A program made the translations under genes and the position numbers. Positions 1 to 7,978 of a stretch of 39,951 bases of DNA are shown piece by piece. Each line of letters begins with the position of its first letter. Within the stretch, counting starts at the first letter, position 1. The notes beneath the pieces are model-generated. The model ran no database searches, was not told where the DNA came from, and saw only the letters and a list, made by a program, of their open reading frames with translations. Source of the DNA: Algoriphagus algorifonticola (GTDB lineage Bacteria > Bacteroidota > Bacteroidia > Cytophagales > Cyclobacteriaceae); the NCBI RefSeq assembly GCF_007655305.1, contig NZ_VLOG01000060.1, forward strand, positions 13,888-53,838, written 5' to 3'.

Positions 1-56
1 GACCCAGCCACGGCCTTTAGGTTTGCAAAGTAGAATTATTTGAGAAAATCAGAGCT

Positions 57-239
57 AATATCTTTACGATTATTAAGTGACTCAGATATTGAATAAATTG
101 AAAAAGAATGGGGTGAACTTTCGCCACGGCTAGGCTAGCGACCTCTTGCCAGTATCAGTCCCCATTCTTAGTTGAGTTGCCAGTAACCAGTTAGAATTTT
201 AGGCTTTAGGCCTGTTAAAGGTTTTAGTTTCCGCAACTC
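57..239 (+). ncRNA. Predicted IS110 bridge RNA
   Basis: Three successive hairpins lie between the left end and the transposase. The first pairs 57-63 with 84-90. The second has a perfect 10-bp stem (104-113 with 160-169) and a 46-nt loop. The third pairs 174-180 with 233-239 around a 52-nt loop. This is the order known for IS621-type bridge RNA: 5' hairpin, target-binding loop, donor-binding loop, about 180 nt in all. In the second loop 123-130 equals the left flank and 147-152 is complementary to core plus right flank. In the third, 191-197 equals the right end and 216-220 is complementary to core plus left end. The stems and matches are seen directly; transcription and exact ends are inferred. 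Confidence 0.72.
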
Positions 240-267
240 TCATTTGTTAAACTTCAATGTCTAAATT

Positions 268-1266
268 ATGAAATTCAAATCAATTATTGGAGTCGATGTA
301 AGTAAATCTACACTTGATGCTTATCTGAAGATCAACCAATGCCACGCAGTCTTTGAAAATAATGAGAAAGGTTACCAGGAGCTGGTGGAATGGGTAATGG
401 AAAACTCTGGGTTAATACTCGCAGAAGAACTGCTTTTCGGATTTGAATCCACTGGGATTTATTCTTCAGAACTTGCTTTGTTTCTTGAAAAGCACTCCCT
501 ACCATTTTATATCATCTCAGGACTTGAATTAAAGCGATCCTTGGGAATAAGAAGAGGTAAGTCAGACAAGGCAGACTCTAAAGACATAGCTGAATATCTT
601 TATGAAAAGCAGGAGAAGATTATCCCCACTGTTCCTCCCAAAAAGGTCATCCAGGATCTCAAAAAGCTGTTTAATTACAGAGAGCGACTTGTAAAAGACA
701 GAGCAGCTTACATCACCCGTATCAAAGAATATGAAGCTGTAGTTTCAGAAAACAAATTAAAAGTCTATCAAAAATCCAATACCGAAGTAATCGCTTGTTT
801 AGATAAACAGATCGAAACCGTAGAGAAAGAAATAGACAAACTTTTACGCAAAGATGAACTGTTAATGAACCAATATAAGCTGATTAACTCTATCAAGGGC
901 ATAGGCCCACAGACAGCTGTTGCACTTATCGTCTTAACAGAAGGGTTTACCCTATTCGATAGCTGGAGAAAGTTTGCCAGTTATGCAGGAACAGCACCGT
1001 TTCCCAACCAGTCAGGTACATCCTATCGAGGGAGAACCAAAACCAGTCCGCTGGCGAATAAGAGAATTAAAACACTGCTGACATTATGTGCAGGCACAGC
1101 CATCCAATACAGCACTGAGATGAAGACCTATTACAAGAGAAGAACCGGTGAAGGGAAAAGCAAAATGAGCACACTTAATATTATCAGAAATAAACTTATT
1201 GCAAGGGCTTTTGCTGTTGTCAACCGAAATTCCAGCTATGTAGACATATTAAAATATGCCGCATGA
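268..1266 (+). CDS. IS110-family DEDD transposase/recombinase
   Basis: This 332-residue protein has the IS110-family architecture. The N-terminal RuvC-like DEDD domain has D10 in GVDVSKST, E60 in FGFESTG, and D100 and D103 in KSDKADSKD. A central helical segment of about residues 120-200 follows, then a C-terminal Tnp domain with the helix-hairpin-helix-like stretch KGIGPQTAVAL near 210-220. The family's conserved serine is S249 in PNQSGTS. All expected catalytic residues are present and length is normal, so the enzyme looks intact. Family members cut and paste through a circular intermediate guided by a bridge RNA that pairs with target and donor DNA; such an RNA can be read just upstream. 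The first ATG of the frame fits the family N-terminus. Confidence 0.93.
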   Translation: MKFKSIIGVDVSKSTLDAYLKINQCHAVFENNEKGYQELVEWVMENSGLILAEELLFGFESTGIYSSELALFLEKHSLPFYIISGLELKRSLGIRRGKSDKADSKDIAEYLYEKQEKIIPTVPPKKVIQDLKKLFNYRERLVKDRAAYITRIKEYEAVVSENKLKVYQKSNTEVIACLDKQIETVEKEIDKLLRKDELLMNQYKLINSIKGIGPQTAVALIVLTEGFTLFDSWRKFASYAGTAPFPNQSGTSYRGRTKTSPLANKRIKTLLTLCAGTAIQYSTEMKTYYKRRTGEGKSKMSTLNIIRNKLIARAFAVVNRNSSYVDILKYAA

Positions 1267-1504
1267 AAAAAAACTGAAAATCTTCTTGCTTAAACCTTAG
1301 AATACTGGCAGGCGAAGCTTCCGTGACCTTGCCTGATTTTGATCCTCTCAGCAGAAAATAAGCCGGATTTTTGTCAATACTGATAAGAAAGCGGATATCC
1401 ATTTTGTATTTAATACGAAGGTACTAATTATTCAAAAGTTGTCAGTGACTTCCAGCACATTCTTCTTTTTATGAAAATTAACAACCTAGGCTAAATAAGT
1501 TCGT

Positions 1505-1512
1505 TAATTTTG
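1505..1512 (+). promoter_or_regulatory. Bacteroidota-type -7 box (TAATTTTG)
   Basis: An exact TAnnTTTG match lies 22 bp upstream of the proposed TTG start of the small protein at 1535. This is the -7 consensus of the Bacteroidota primary sigma factor. No convincing TTG -33 box is visible about 20 bp upstream, so strength is uncertain. Confidence 0.45.
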
Positions 1513-1534
1513 CAGCTGGAAAAAGAATATCAAA

Positions 1535-1918
1535 TTGTCAGTTCGATCAACTAGTAAGTATGCAACATGGGTAAGGGTTTTTTCCTACATTCTCCTTATC
1601 AATTTTATTAACCTCTCCGCTAATTTTTATGAAGGAGGCGTTGAAGGTCATGCTAAAATGTACTTAGATGATCCTATTGATAATATATCCGAAGTGATTT
1701 TCGAATATATATTAGATGGTGATGGGGATGTTATCCCCGATAATGGAACCAATCAAGAAGACAAATCACTGAAAAAATTAAAGGTTTATCAGTGTTTGAT
1801 TCCTGAAATTACGCTAAAGCCGGAATTATTTTTATTGGAGAAAAAAGATGGGTCTTTGGTTAAAAAGACACTTCCTCCTCTACTTTCCCTCACTCCTCCC
1901 CCTCCCGATAGATCCTGA
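1535..1918 (+). CDS. Small hypothetical protein with hydrophobic N-terminus and proline-rich tail
   Basis: I do not recognise a named domain in this 127-residue protein. Residues about 14-30 (VFSYILLINFINLSANF) form a hydrophobic segment, either a signal anchor or an uncleaved signal. The middle is acidic (LDGDGDVIPDNG) and the tail is proline-rich (TPPPPDRS). The frame has a stop at 1505-1507 and no in-frame ATG before residue 42, so the start must be TTG at 1535 or something unusual; the TAATTTTG box at 1505-1512 supports a start near 1535. The gene is followed 43 bp downstream by an outer-membrane-type protein in the same direction, so the two are probably co-transcribed. From memory, similar small proteins with a PPPP tail occur beside such genes in other Bacteroidota, but I cannot assign a function. 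Confidence 0.6.
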   Translation: MSVRSTSKYATWVRVFSYILLINFINLSANFYEGGVEGHAKMYLDDPIDNISEVIFEYILDGDGDVIPDNGTNQEDKSLKKLKVYQCLIPEITLKPELFLLEKKDGSLVKKTLPPLLSLTPPPPDRS

Positions 1919-1961
1919 TTAATTAAGGCAGTTTTCAAACTCAAATTAAACAGGAACCATA

Positions 1962-2849
1962 ATGAAAAAAATATTTACGGCGGCTATTGTATTCTGCCTG
2001 ACATGGCGTGCATACGGCCAAACAGAAACTGACAGTACTAAATTAGAAAGACAATACCTAGACTCAGTTTTTATCCGGGAGGTAGAACAGCCCGATATTT
2101 CTCATAAAAAGCCAAAAGTTCTCCATGCTGAGCCACTTTACATTGACTTGATCCGTGACTTGGGTGCAAGAAAGGGAGAAAAGGAATGGAACATAGGCTT
2201 TGGCATGGATGACAGAAGAGATTTTGATGAATTCCATGCTTTAGTGGAATACGAATGGGCGCCAATTGACCGCTTAGGTTTCGAGGTCGAACTCCCATTT
2301 TCCTTCTATTCCTTTAGGAATTTGGAAAACCCAAATAGTCAACCGGATAATAGACTGGAATCGATCAAGCTAGCAACTCAGTGGACTTTCTTAGTCAAGG
2401 AAAAACAAAATATCTCCATGGCCTTGGGTTATATCCATGAATTTGAAATGAGAGGATTCGATAGATGGGAAAATGAGGGCACCTTCAAAGGCAACATTTT
2501 CAATCCATTTCTAATCGCGGCAAAAAGATGGGGAACTAATTACCATACATTAATCTATACTGGACCCCGCATCGAAAAAGAGTTTGGTGGTAGATCTCAT
2601 GTTGAATATGAAATCAATTCCAATTTTCATTACATGATTTCTGGAACCAGAAACTTCATAGGCGTAGAAATTAACAAGGTGCTGAATGATGGAAACCTTC
2701 ATACCGTATTGAGGCCTCAAATGAGGGTGGGCTTGGCCGAAAACCTGATGGTAGGTATTGTCAGTGCCATTCCTATAGATAATCCCAACAGGGGCTTGGG
2801 AAGCTTTGTGAGAATCATTTATGAGCCGGGATTCCGGTCCATGCATTAA
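1962..2849 (+). CDS. Exported outer-membrane beta-barrel-like protein, function unknown
   Basis: The 295-residue product starts with a signal peptide (MKKIFTAAIVFCLTWRAYGQ, cleavage after about residue 20). A short charged linker precedes the block HAEPLYIDLIRDLGARKGE near residues 55-73, followed by alternating amphipathic strands rich in aromatic residues (WNIGFGMDD, ALVEYEWAP, FEVELPFSFYSF) that look like barrel strands. The last strand ends near the C-terminus (VRIIYEPGF). I recognise the HAEPL…LGARKGE block as typical of an uncharacterised Bacteroidota outer-membrane family, without a known substrate. It follows the small proline-tailed protein by 43 bp and ends before a strong bidirectional terminator, so it is the last gene of that unit. 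Confidence 0.75.
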   Translation: MKKIFTAAIVFCLTWRAYGQTETDSTKLERQYLDSVFIREVEQPDISHKKPKVLHAEPLYIDLIRDLGARKGEKEWNIGFGMDDRRDFDEFHALVEYEWAPIDRLGFEVELPFSFYSFRNLENPNSQPDNRLESIKLATQWTFLVKEKQNISMALGYIHEFEMRGFDRWENEGTFKGNIFNPFLIAAKRWGTNYHTLIYTGPRIEKEFGGRSHVEYEINSNFHYMISGTRNFIGVEINKVLNDGNLHTVLRPQMRVGLAENLMVGIVSAIPIDNPNRGLGSFVRIIYEPGFRSMH

Positions 2850-2928
2850 AAATTAACTTACTTCTCAAAACTCTTTTTCATTCAAGCACAAAAAATTTGA
2901 ATCGATTAAAACACTGATCAAAAACTGA

Positions 2929-2970
2929 AAACGCCTCCCCAATTGATTGTGAAGGAGGCGTTTAATTTTT
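2929..2970. terminator. Bidirectional rho-independent terminator
   Basis: A perfect 10-bp stem, AAACGCCTCC at 2929-2938 with GGAGGCGTTT at 2954-2963, is flanked by A-rich and T-rich tracts (TTTAATTTTT to 2970). It sits between the convergent genes ending at 2849 (+) and 3000 (-), and can serve both. Confidence 0.85.
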
Positions 2971-2999
2971 AGAAATGGATTTGATATCGGTTTTTACAT

Positions 3000-3203
3000 T
3001 TATCTGATTTCGTCCAAATCATAATCTTTTCCTTTGCCCCATTGCAAAAGCTCTTCAATTGTATAATACTCCAAGGTTTCCAGATCTTTCACCTTAAAGT
3101 TATCTCCATGAAGCCTAGCCATAATCTCGAGTTTTCTAACCTCCCCTTGATTGACCAACACATACCTTCTGCCTACCCGAAGATTATCTAACGCTATTGC
3201 CAT
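3000..3203 (-). CDS. Small conserved-looking hypothetical protein (67 aa)
   Basis: I do not recognise a named family. The 67-residue product has an N-terminal half of short strands (LRVGRRYVLVNQGEVRKLEIMARL) and a second half with a DLETLEYYTIEELLQWG segment. That pattern suggests a small SH3-like or RNA-binding-like beta fold, but this is only an impression. The ATG directly follows the stop codon of the DUF4920 lipoprotein with no spacer, so the two are almost certainly one transcript with coupled translation. It has no signal peptide and should be cytoplasmic, unlike its partner. The downstream terminator at 2929-2970 ends the unit. Confidence 0.65.
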   Translation of the reverse strand: MAIALDNLRVGRRYVLVNQGEVRKLEIMARLHGDNFKVKDLETLEYYTIEELLQWGKGKDYDLDEIR

Positions 3204-3737
3204 TTACGCTTTCTCCTGAATGATTGCCGAACTTGCCTCAAAGGTGATTTCTCTTTTCGGCTCTGTAATTTTTGCTATTTCTTCTTCTGATTTGCCTTGA
3301 TCTTCAGCAAAATGTCTTAGGGTTTCCACATCAGTTTCAACCATATTGGCCACTCCTTTTATGATTATAGGATAGCCTTGGCTGTTAGTAGGCAAAAAGA
3401 ATCCATAATCCTTAAATGTAACTCTCATGCTTTCTCCATTAGGTAAATCCATGGAAAACCAGCAGCCTTTATTGGTACATACTTCTTTGATTTCGCCTTG
3501 AATAACTCCTTCGTAAGATCCATTCTTTTCTACTTCTTCAATCATGGAGTTTAATTGAGTAAGCTGGAGGTTTCCGTCCATATTTTCTCCAAATTTCCCA
3601 GGTACCGACTCGACCTCGCCAACAACTTTCCCCATTTCATGCTGAGGAAGGTTGGCGTACGGATCTTTGGAATTAGAGCAAGAAAGACTGATAAAACATA
3701 GTCCGATTAAAAGTGCGTAGATAGTTGACTTATGCAT
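3204..3737 (-). CDS. DUF4920 family lipoprotein
   Basis: The 177-residue product has a lipoprotein signal peptide ending at C20 (ISLSC followed by SNSKDP). The body matches the DUF4920 pattern: a strand-rich stretch GVIQGEIKEVCTNKGCWFSM followed by MRVTFKDYGFFLP, near residues 78-115. The CTNKGCW pair of cysteines is characteristic and could bind metal or form a disulfide; the family function is unknown. After the domain comes an acidic helical stretch (VETLRHFAEDQGKSEEEIAKI). It is anchored in a membrane facing the periplasm. The next gene starts immediately after its stop. A TAnnTTTG-like box (TATTTTTA, one mismatch) lies upstream on the minus strand within about 40 bp. Confidence 0.82.
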   Translation of the reverse strand: MHKSTIYALLIGLCFISLSCSNSKDPYANLPQHEMGKVVGEVESVPGKFGENMDGNLQLTQLNSMIEEVEKNGSYEGVIQGEIKEVCTNKGCWFSMDLPNGESMRVTFKDYGFFLPTNSQGYPIIIKGVANMVETDVETLRHFAEDQGKSEEEIAKITEPKREITFEASSAIIQEKA

Positions 3738-3958
3738 AACTGAATATTTTACTGTAAAAATAGAATGAAAGAACGCAGTATAAAAATTTAATATGCTTGT
3801 TTTGATTCAAAGAAATCAGCCTCTATTTTATTTAAAACCACACAATCGATTGCGGAAAATTCTACTTTCAAAAGTATTTGAAACAAAATCTCTAATAAAA
3901 CTTCAATTTTTTTAACAATACGCTAATTTTACAGAGAATTCTCAATAAGACCCTGCAC

Positions 3959-5851
3959 ATGTCTCAAACCAAAAAATTCATCATCGATTTTGACAGTACC
4001 TTTACTCAGGTAGAAGCCCTGGATATTTTGGGCGAAATCTCTCTTAGTGGCGATCCAAAAGCGGAAGAAAAACTTCAGGCCATCAAAGATATTACAGATA
4101 AAGGGATGGAGGGCTCGGTGACTTTCCGCGAAAGTTTGGAGCTAAGATTGGATATTCTCAAAGCAAACAAAGCTCAGATTTCAGACTTGATTGATGCTTT
4201 GAAAAAGAAAGTATCTAAATCCTTCGAAAGGAATAAGGAGTTTTTACAGGAAAACGCAGATGATATATTCATAATTTCCAATGGATTCAAGGATTTCATA
4301 ATTCCGATTGTAGCTGATTATGGTATCAAAAAGGAGAATGTATTTGCCAATGAATTCGTCTACGATGAGTCTGGAAAGATCGTAGACTTCAATAGAGATA
4401 ATCCCCTATCCAAAAACAACGGCAAGGCAGAAACCATTAAAAAGATCAATTTGGAAGGCGATATCTATGTGATAGGTGATGGGTATACCGACTATGAAAT
4501 CAAAGCTTCTGGTTTGGCGAATAAATTCTATGCTTTCACAGAGAATGTACATCGCCCGAAAGTAGCTTCTCAGGCAGATCACGTGGCCCCTAGTTTGGAT
4601 GAGATTTTATACATCAATAAGCTCAATACCAAGTTTTCTTATCCCAAAAGCAGAATCAAGGTATTGCTGCTTGAAAACGTTCATCCAATAGGAGTCGAGT
4701 TATTAAAAGAAGAAGGATACCAGGTTGAAGTTGTAAGCTCAGCAATGAGTGAAGAAGAGCTTTGTGAGAAAATTCAAAATGTATCTATTCTTGGAATCAG
4801 GTCTAAGACTAACGTGACCAAAAAGGTATTGGAAAATGCCAATCGTCTGATTGCCATTGGAGCCTTTTGTATAGGGACTAACCAAATTGACCTGGAAACC
4901 TGTCAGGAAAAAGGAATTGCTGTATTCAATGCGCCTTTTAGCAATACCCGTTCTGTAGTAGAAATGGCTATCGCAGAAATCATTTTCTTGATGCGTGGAT
5001 TTTTTGATAAATCAGTCAATATGCATCAGGGGAAGTGGGATAAGTCTGCTAGCGGAAGCTTTGAAATCAGGGGTAAAAAGTTAGGAATCGTAGGCTACGG
5101 AAATATCGGTGCCCAACTTTCAGTTTTGGCAGAAAACATGGGTATGAATGTTTTCTATTATGATGTAATAGAAAAACTAGCCCTTGGAAATGCAACAAAA
5201 CTAGACTCTTTAGACCAGCTACTGGAAACCTGTGATATTGTTTCTCTCCATGTGGACGGTCGAAAAGACAACAATTGCCTCTTGGACAAAAAGAGAATCC
5301 AAAAGATGAAAAAGGGTGCAATTTTGGTCAATTTAAGTAGAGGGCATGTTGTAGAAATTGAAGCACTGAAAGAGGCAATGGAAAGCGGCCATTTGAGAGG
5401 CTGTGCAGTTGATGTTTTCCCAGAGGAACCAAAGAACAATAGTGAGCCTTTTGTTTCTGAATTGATCGGCCTTCCAAATACTATTCTAACTCCACACATT
5501 GGAGGAAGTACCTTGGAGGCTCAGGAAAATATCGCTCGATTTGTTCCTGGTAAAATCATGGAGTATATCAATACGGGGAATACTTTCAACTCAGTTAATT
5601 TCCCTAACATCCAATTACCGTTCCTGAAAGATGCTCATAGACTGATCCATATTCACCAAAATGAGCCAGGAGTATTGGCGAAAATCAATCAGATTTTGGC
5701 GAACTTTGAGATCAATATTGTTGGTCAATACTTGAAGACAAATGAAAAAATAGGCTACGTAATCACTGATATTGACAAGGCCTATTCTTCGGATGCGATT
5801 GAAGCACTTAAAACAATTCCGGGAACTATTCGCTTTAGGATGCTATACTAA
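3959..5851 (+). CDS. Bifunctional phosphoserine phosphatase / D-3-phosphoglycerate dehydrogenase fusion
   Basis: This 630-residue protein fuses two serine-biosynthesis enzymes. Residues 1 to about 225 are a HAD phosphatase of SerB type: nucleophile motif DFDST (D10, D12), IISNGFKDFI, and GDGYTDYE for magnesium binding. From about 233 to 545 it is a SerA-type dehydrogenase: NAD-binding GYGNIG, the catalytic arginine in NLSRGHVV, glutamate in FPEEP and histidine in PHIGGST. The C-terminus from about 558 is an ACT domain (IHIHQNEPGVLAKINQIL), a usual serine-feedback site. It would catalyse the first and last steps of the phosphoserine pathway; SerC is not in this window. The start was chosen because MSQTKKFIIDFDST matches the SerB N-terminus. 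It stands alone and ends at a terminator. Confidence 0.93.
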   Translation: MSQTKKFIIDFDSTFTQVEALDILGEISLSGDPKAEEKLQAIKDITDKGMEGSVTFRESLELRLDILKANKAQISDLIDALKKKVSKSFERNKEFLQENADDIFIISNGFKDFIIPIVADYGIKKENVFANEFVYDESGKIVDFNRDNPLSKNNGKAETIKKINLEGDIYVIGDGYTDYEIKASGLANKFYAFTENVHRPKVASQADHVAPSLDEILYINKLNTKFSYPKSRIKVLLLENVHPIGVELLKEEGYQVEVVSSAMSEEELCEKIQNVSILGIRSKTNVTKKVLENANRLIAIGAFCIGTNQIDLETCQEKGIAVFNAPFSNTRSVVEMAIAEIIFLMRGFFDKSVNMHQGKWDKSASGSFEIRGKKLGIVGYGNIGAQLSVLAENMGMNVFYYDVIEKLALGNATKLDSLDQLLETCDIVSLHVDGRKDNNCLLDKKRIQKMKKGAILVNLSRGHVVEIEALKEAMESGHLRGCAVDVFPEEPKNNSEPFVSELIGLPNTILTPHIGGSTLEAQENIARFVPGKIMEYINTGNTFNSVNFPNIQLPFLKDAHRLIHIHQNEPGVLAKINQILANFEINIVGQYLKTNEKIGYVITDIDKAYSSDAIEALKTIPGTIRFRMLY

Positions 5852-5879
5852 AAAATTCATAAGAGATTAGATAATAATA

Positions 5880-5912
5880 AAAACGCCTTGCTATTCAGCA
5901 GGGCGTCTTGAT
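5880..5912. terminator. Rho-independent terminator between convergent genes
   Basis: ACGCCTTGCT at 5883-5892 pairs with AGCAGGGCGT at 5897-5906 (one G-U pair), with a 4-nt loop. A-rich sequence lies on the left and a T-containing tail on the right. It follows the serine-pathway fusion gene and faces the DinB-like gene ending at 5941. Confidence 0.75.
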
Positions 5913-5940
5913 TTAATGACAAGTTTATTTTGGACTCAAA

Positions 5941-6384
5941 TTATCCTTCCAAAATTCTCCTTAAATAGTTGATCTGACCTAAATGATAATTAAAATGACC
6001 ATAAAGGTGCATCAAGAAAAAGCCATAAGTCATAGGATACCCAAATTTTTCTTCAGGATAAGATTGATTTAAAGTTTCCTCATTTAACCCTTCCAGACTT
6101 GCTACTAATTGCTTAGAAACCAATTCAATCTCAGCTCCCATTTTTTCTCTGGAAACACCTTTTCCTGCAAACTCAAAATCTCTATCCCTGGTGTAATCGA
6201 ATCCACCTATTTCTTTACAAATAAAGGCTCGCAAATTTCCATTTAAATGAAGGATCAGATTTCCTGCTGTATTACTAATTCCTCCCTGAGTTTTCCAAAG
6301 ATTTTCTTCCTTCTTAAAAGCCTTTAATTCTTTCTCTAATCTTTTTAAATCTCGTTCAAATAATTCAATTAATTCCTTGATCAT
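5941..6384 (-). CDS. DinB-like (DUF1572-type) protein
   Basis: The 147-residue product has the four-helix layout of the DinB/YfiT superfamily. Its likely metal-binding histidines are H46 in NLILHLNGN, and H130 and H134 in HLYGHFNYHLGQI near the C-terminus. The N-terminal helix is highly charged (FERDLKRLEKELKAFKKEE). Family members are putative metal-dependent transferases or hydrolases using thiol cofactors; no substrate can be assigned. It is cytoplasmic, with no signal peptide. It lies 44 bp downstream of the RNA helicase gene in the same direction and may share its transcript. Confidence 0.78.
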   Translation of the reverse strand: MIKELIELFERDLKRLEKELKAFKKEENLWKTQGGISNTAGNLILHLNGNLRAFICKEIGGFDYTRDRDFEFAGKGVSREKMGAEIELVSKQLVASLEGLNEETLNQSYPEEKFGYPMTYGFFLMHLYGHFNYHLGQINYLRRILEG

Positions 6385-6428
6385 ATGAGTAGCTGTTGAC
6401 TGAAAATATCACTAAAAAAAGCTAAATC

Positions 6429-7790
6429 TTAGCCTTCGTCATCAATCACATTTTTTCTTGGTCCAAATTTTCCTGGCTTATTAGACGTACTTTTTTTCTC
6501 TTGAGGAGTTCCAGTTGATGTGGATGCAGAGGAATCAAAATTCTCTCTCTTTTTATGAGGATTAACCTTAAAACCTCCTTTATTCTTTGAGAATCCTGAC
6601 TTCTTATTTTTTGATTTAAAAGAATCTCCAGATTTTTTCTTTGGCTCTCGACTATAATCTGGTCCTTTTTCAAATCCTTCTGGAAGAGGCACTTGAGTTA
6701 CTTCCATACCAATCAGGTTTTCAATTCTAACAAACTTGTATTGGTCTTTAGGATTTACAAAAGTGATGGCCTCGCCTTCCATATCTGCTCTAGCAGTTCT
6801 TCCCACTCTATGCACATAATCTTCAGGATCACTTGGGGTATCGTAATTGATAACCAACTCAATACCTACCACATCAATTCCTCTTGAAATAATATCCGTT
6901 CCGACTAAGATTTTTACAGCTCTGTTTTTAAAAGCAGACATGATCTTTTCGCGCTCAAGCTGCTCCAAATCAGAGTGAAAAGCTTCCACATCAAACTTTT
7001 TCTTCAATGCCTTATAAAGAGCTTTCACCTTATCCTTTGTTGAGGCAAAGATGATTACTGCTTCATAGTTTTTTTGAGATAATATATGGGATACCAAATC
7101 CTCTTTTTGGGTATCATATACTGAATACATGGACTGAGTAACTCCAGTAGCTGTTTTTCCAATAGCAATTGAAATCTCCTCAGGCTTATTCAAAATCTTC
7201 ATGCTGAAGCTTCTGATTTTTGGAGGCATAGTAGCTGAAAACAGGATTGTTTGCCTGTTTTTGGGCAGATAATTCACGATTTTTAGAATATCGTCTGAAA
7301 AACCCATATCCATCATCCTGTCAGCTTCATCCAAAATCAAGTGTTCCAAAGAGCTGAGATCTATTTTTCCTCCCGCCAATAGCGCAATGAGTCTTCCAGG
7401 GGTAGCAACCACAATTTCCGCTCCCGTTTCAAGAGCCTTTTTTTGCTGCTCCCAAACCAAGCCATCTCCTCCTCCATATACTGGGATCGAACTTATTCCC
7501 AAGAAATAGGCAAAGCCTTGTATTTGCTGGTCTATTTGAATGGCTAGCTCCCGGGTAGGTGCTAAAATTAGGGTATTTAAATTATTGGAGCCAGACTTAC
7601 TTATTTTGTTCAGTACAGGCAGAATGAAAGCAGCTGTTTTACCAGTTCCTGTCTGAGCGCAGGCGATTAAATCTTTACCTTCTATAATGACAGGAATTGC
7701 TTTTTCTTGTATAGGTGTGGGTTGATCAAAACCCATTGCATCCAATCCTTCTTGTAAAGAAGATTCGAAATTAAATGATGAGAAATCCAA
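6429..7790 (-). CDS. DEAD-box RNA helicase, RhlE type
   Basis: All core DEAD-box motifs are visible in this 453-residue protein: Q motif near residues 22-28 (FDQPTPIQ), Walker A AQTGTGKT (45-52), PTREL (79-83), the DEAD box at 154-157, SAT (185-187), and HRVGRTAR near 330. The C-terminal 80 or so residues are a low-complexity tail rich in Lys, Ser and Gly (KKKSGDSFKSKNKKSGFSKNKGG), usual for RhlE-type helicases and likely to bind RNA. It should unwind RNA in ribosome assembly or mRNA turnover in the cytoplasm. Bacteroidota carry several RhlE paralogues, so the specific role is uncertain. Confidence 0.93.
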   Translation of the reverse strand: MDFSSFNFESSLQEGLDAMGFDQPTPIQEKAIPVIIEGKDLIACAQTGTGKTAAFILPVLNKISKSGSNNLNTLILAPTRELAIQIDQQIQGFAYFLGISSIPVYGGGDGLVWEQQKKALETGAEIVVATPGRLIALLAGGKIDLSSLEHLILDEADRMMDMGFSDDILKIVNYLPKNRQTILFSATMPPKIRSFSMKILNKPEEISIAIGKTATGVTQSMYSVYDTQKEDLVSHILSQKNYEAVIIFASTKDKVKALYKALKKKFDVEAFHSDLEQLEREKIMSAFKNRAVKILVGTDIISRGIDVVGIELVINYDTPSDPEDYVHRVGRTARADMEGEAITFVNPKDQYKFVRIENLIGMEVTQVPLPEGFEKGPDYSREPKKKSGDSFKSKNKKSGFSKNKGGFKVNPHKKRENFDSSASTSTGTPQEKKSTSNKPGKFGPRKNVIDDEG

Positions 7791-7978
7791 TTTGGGATTA
7801 TTTAATGATTAAAAACTTTAGGCCGAACCTTTCCAAATATAACTCTAATTCCCTAGGTATGCCAATTTGCAAAAGATTATAGCATGTAGTCTTAAAATTT
7901 CCTCCATACTTTTTGAACTGTTGATCAGGACCTATGATTTTCCTATATTTCATATTCCCACTATATGTAACTAATACA

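Larger units (their letters stand above)
15..1306 (+). mobile_element. IS110-family insertion sequence, borders predicted from bridge-RNA guides
   Basis: The element contains a DEDD transposase (268-1266) preceded by about 250 nt of structured non-coding DNA, the layout of IS110-group elements. I place the borders at two CT dinucleotides, 15-16 and 1305-1306, because the guides in the upstream RNA fit there. GCCACGGC at 7-14 just outside the left CT is repeated at 123-130 in the first RNA loop. GGCA just outside the right CT, together with that CT, is complementary to 147-152. Inside the element, TTAGAAT at 1297-1303 recurs at 191-197 and CTTTA at 15-19 is complementary to 216-220. The exact core dinucleotide is inferred from the CT core known for IS621. 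No terminal inverted repeats or target duplication are needed for this family. Only 14 bp of left flank are in the window. Confidence 0.75.

Noticed and set aside
1220..1402. Minus-strand 60-residue open frame over the right end of the IS110 element
   Set aside because: It runs antisense across the transposase stop and the insertion border, has no recognisable features and is explained by chance.
3738..3958. Possible riboswitch ahead of the serine-pathway fusion gene
   Set aside because: The region is AT-rich with no stable long-range pairing or known aptamer core; only a weak TAnnTTTG-like box (TAATTTTA at 3924-3931) is visible.
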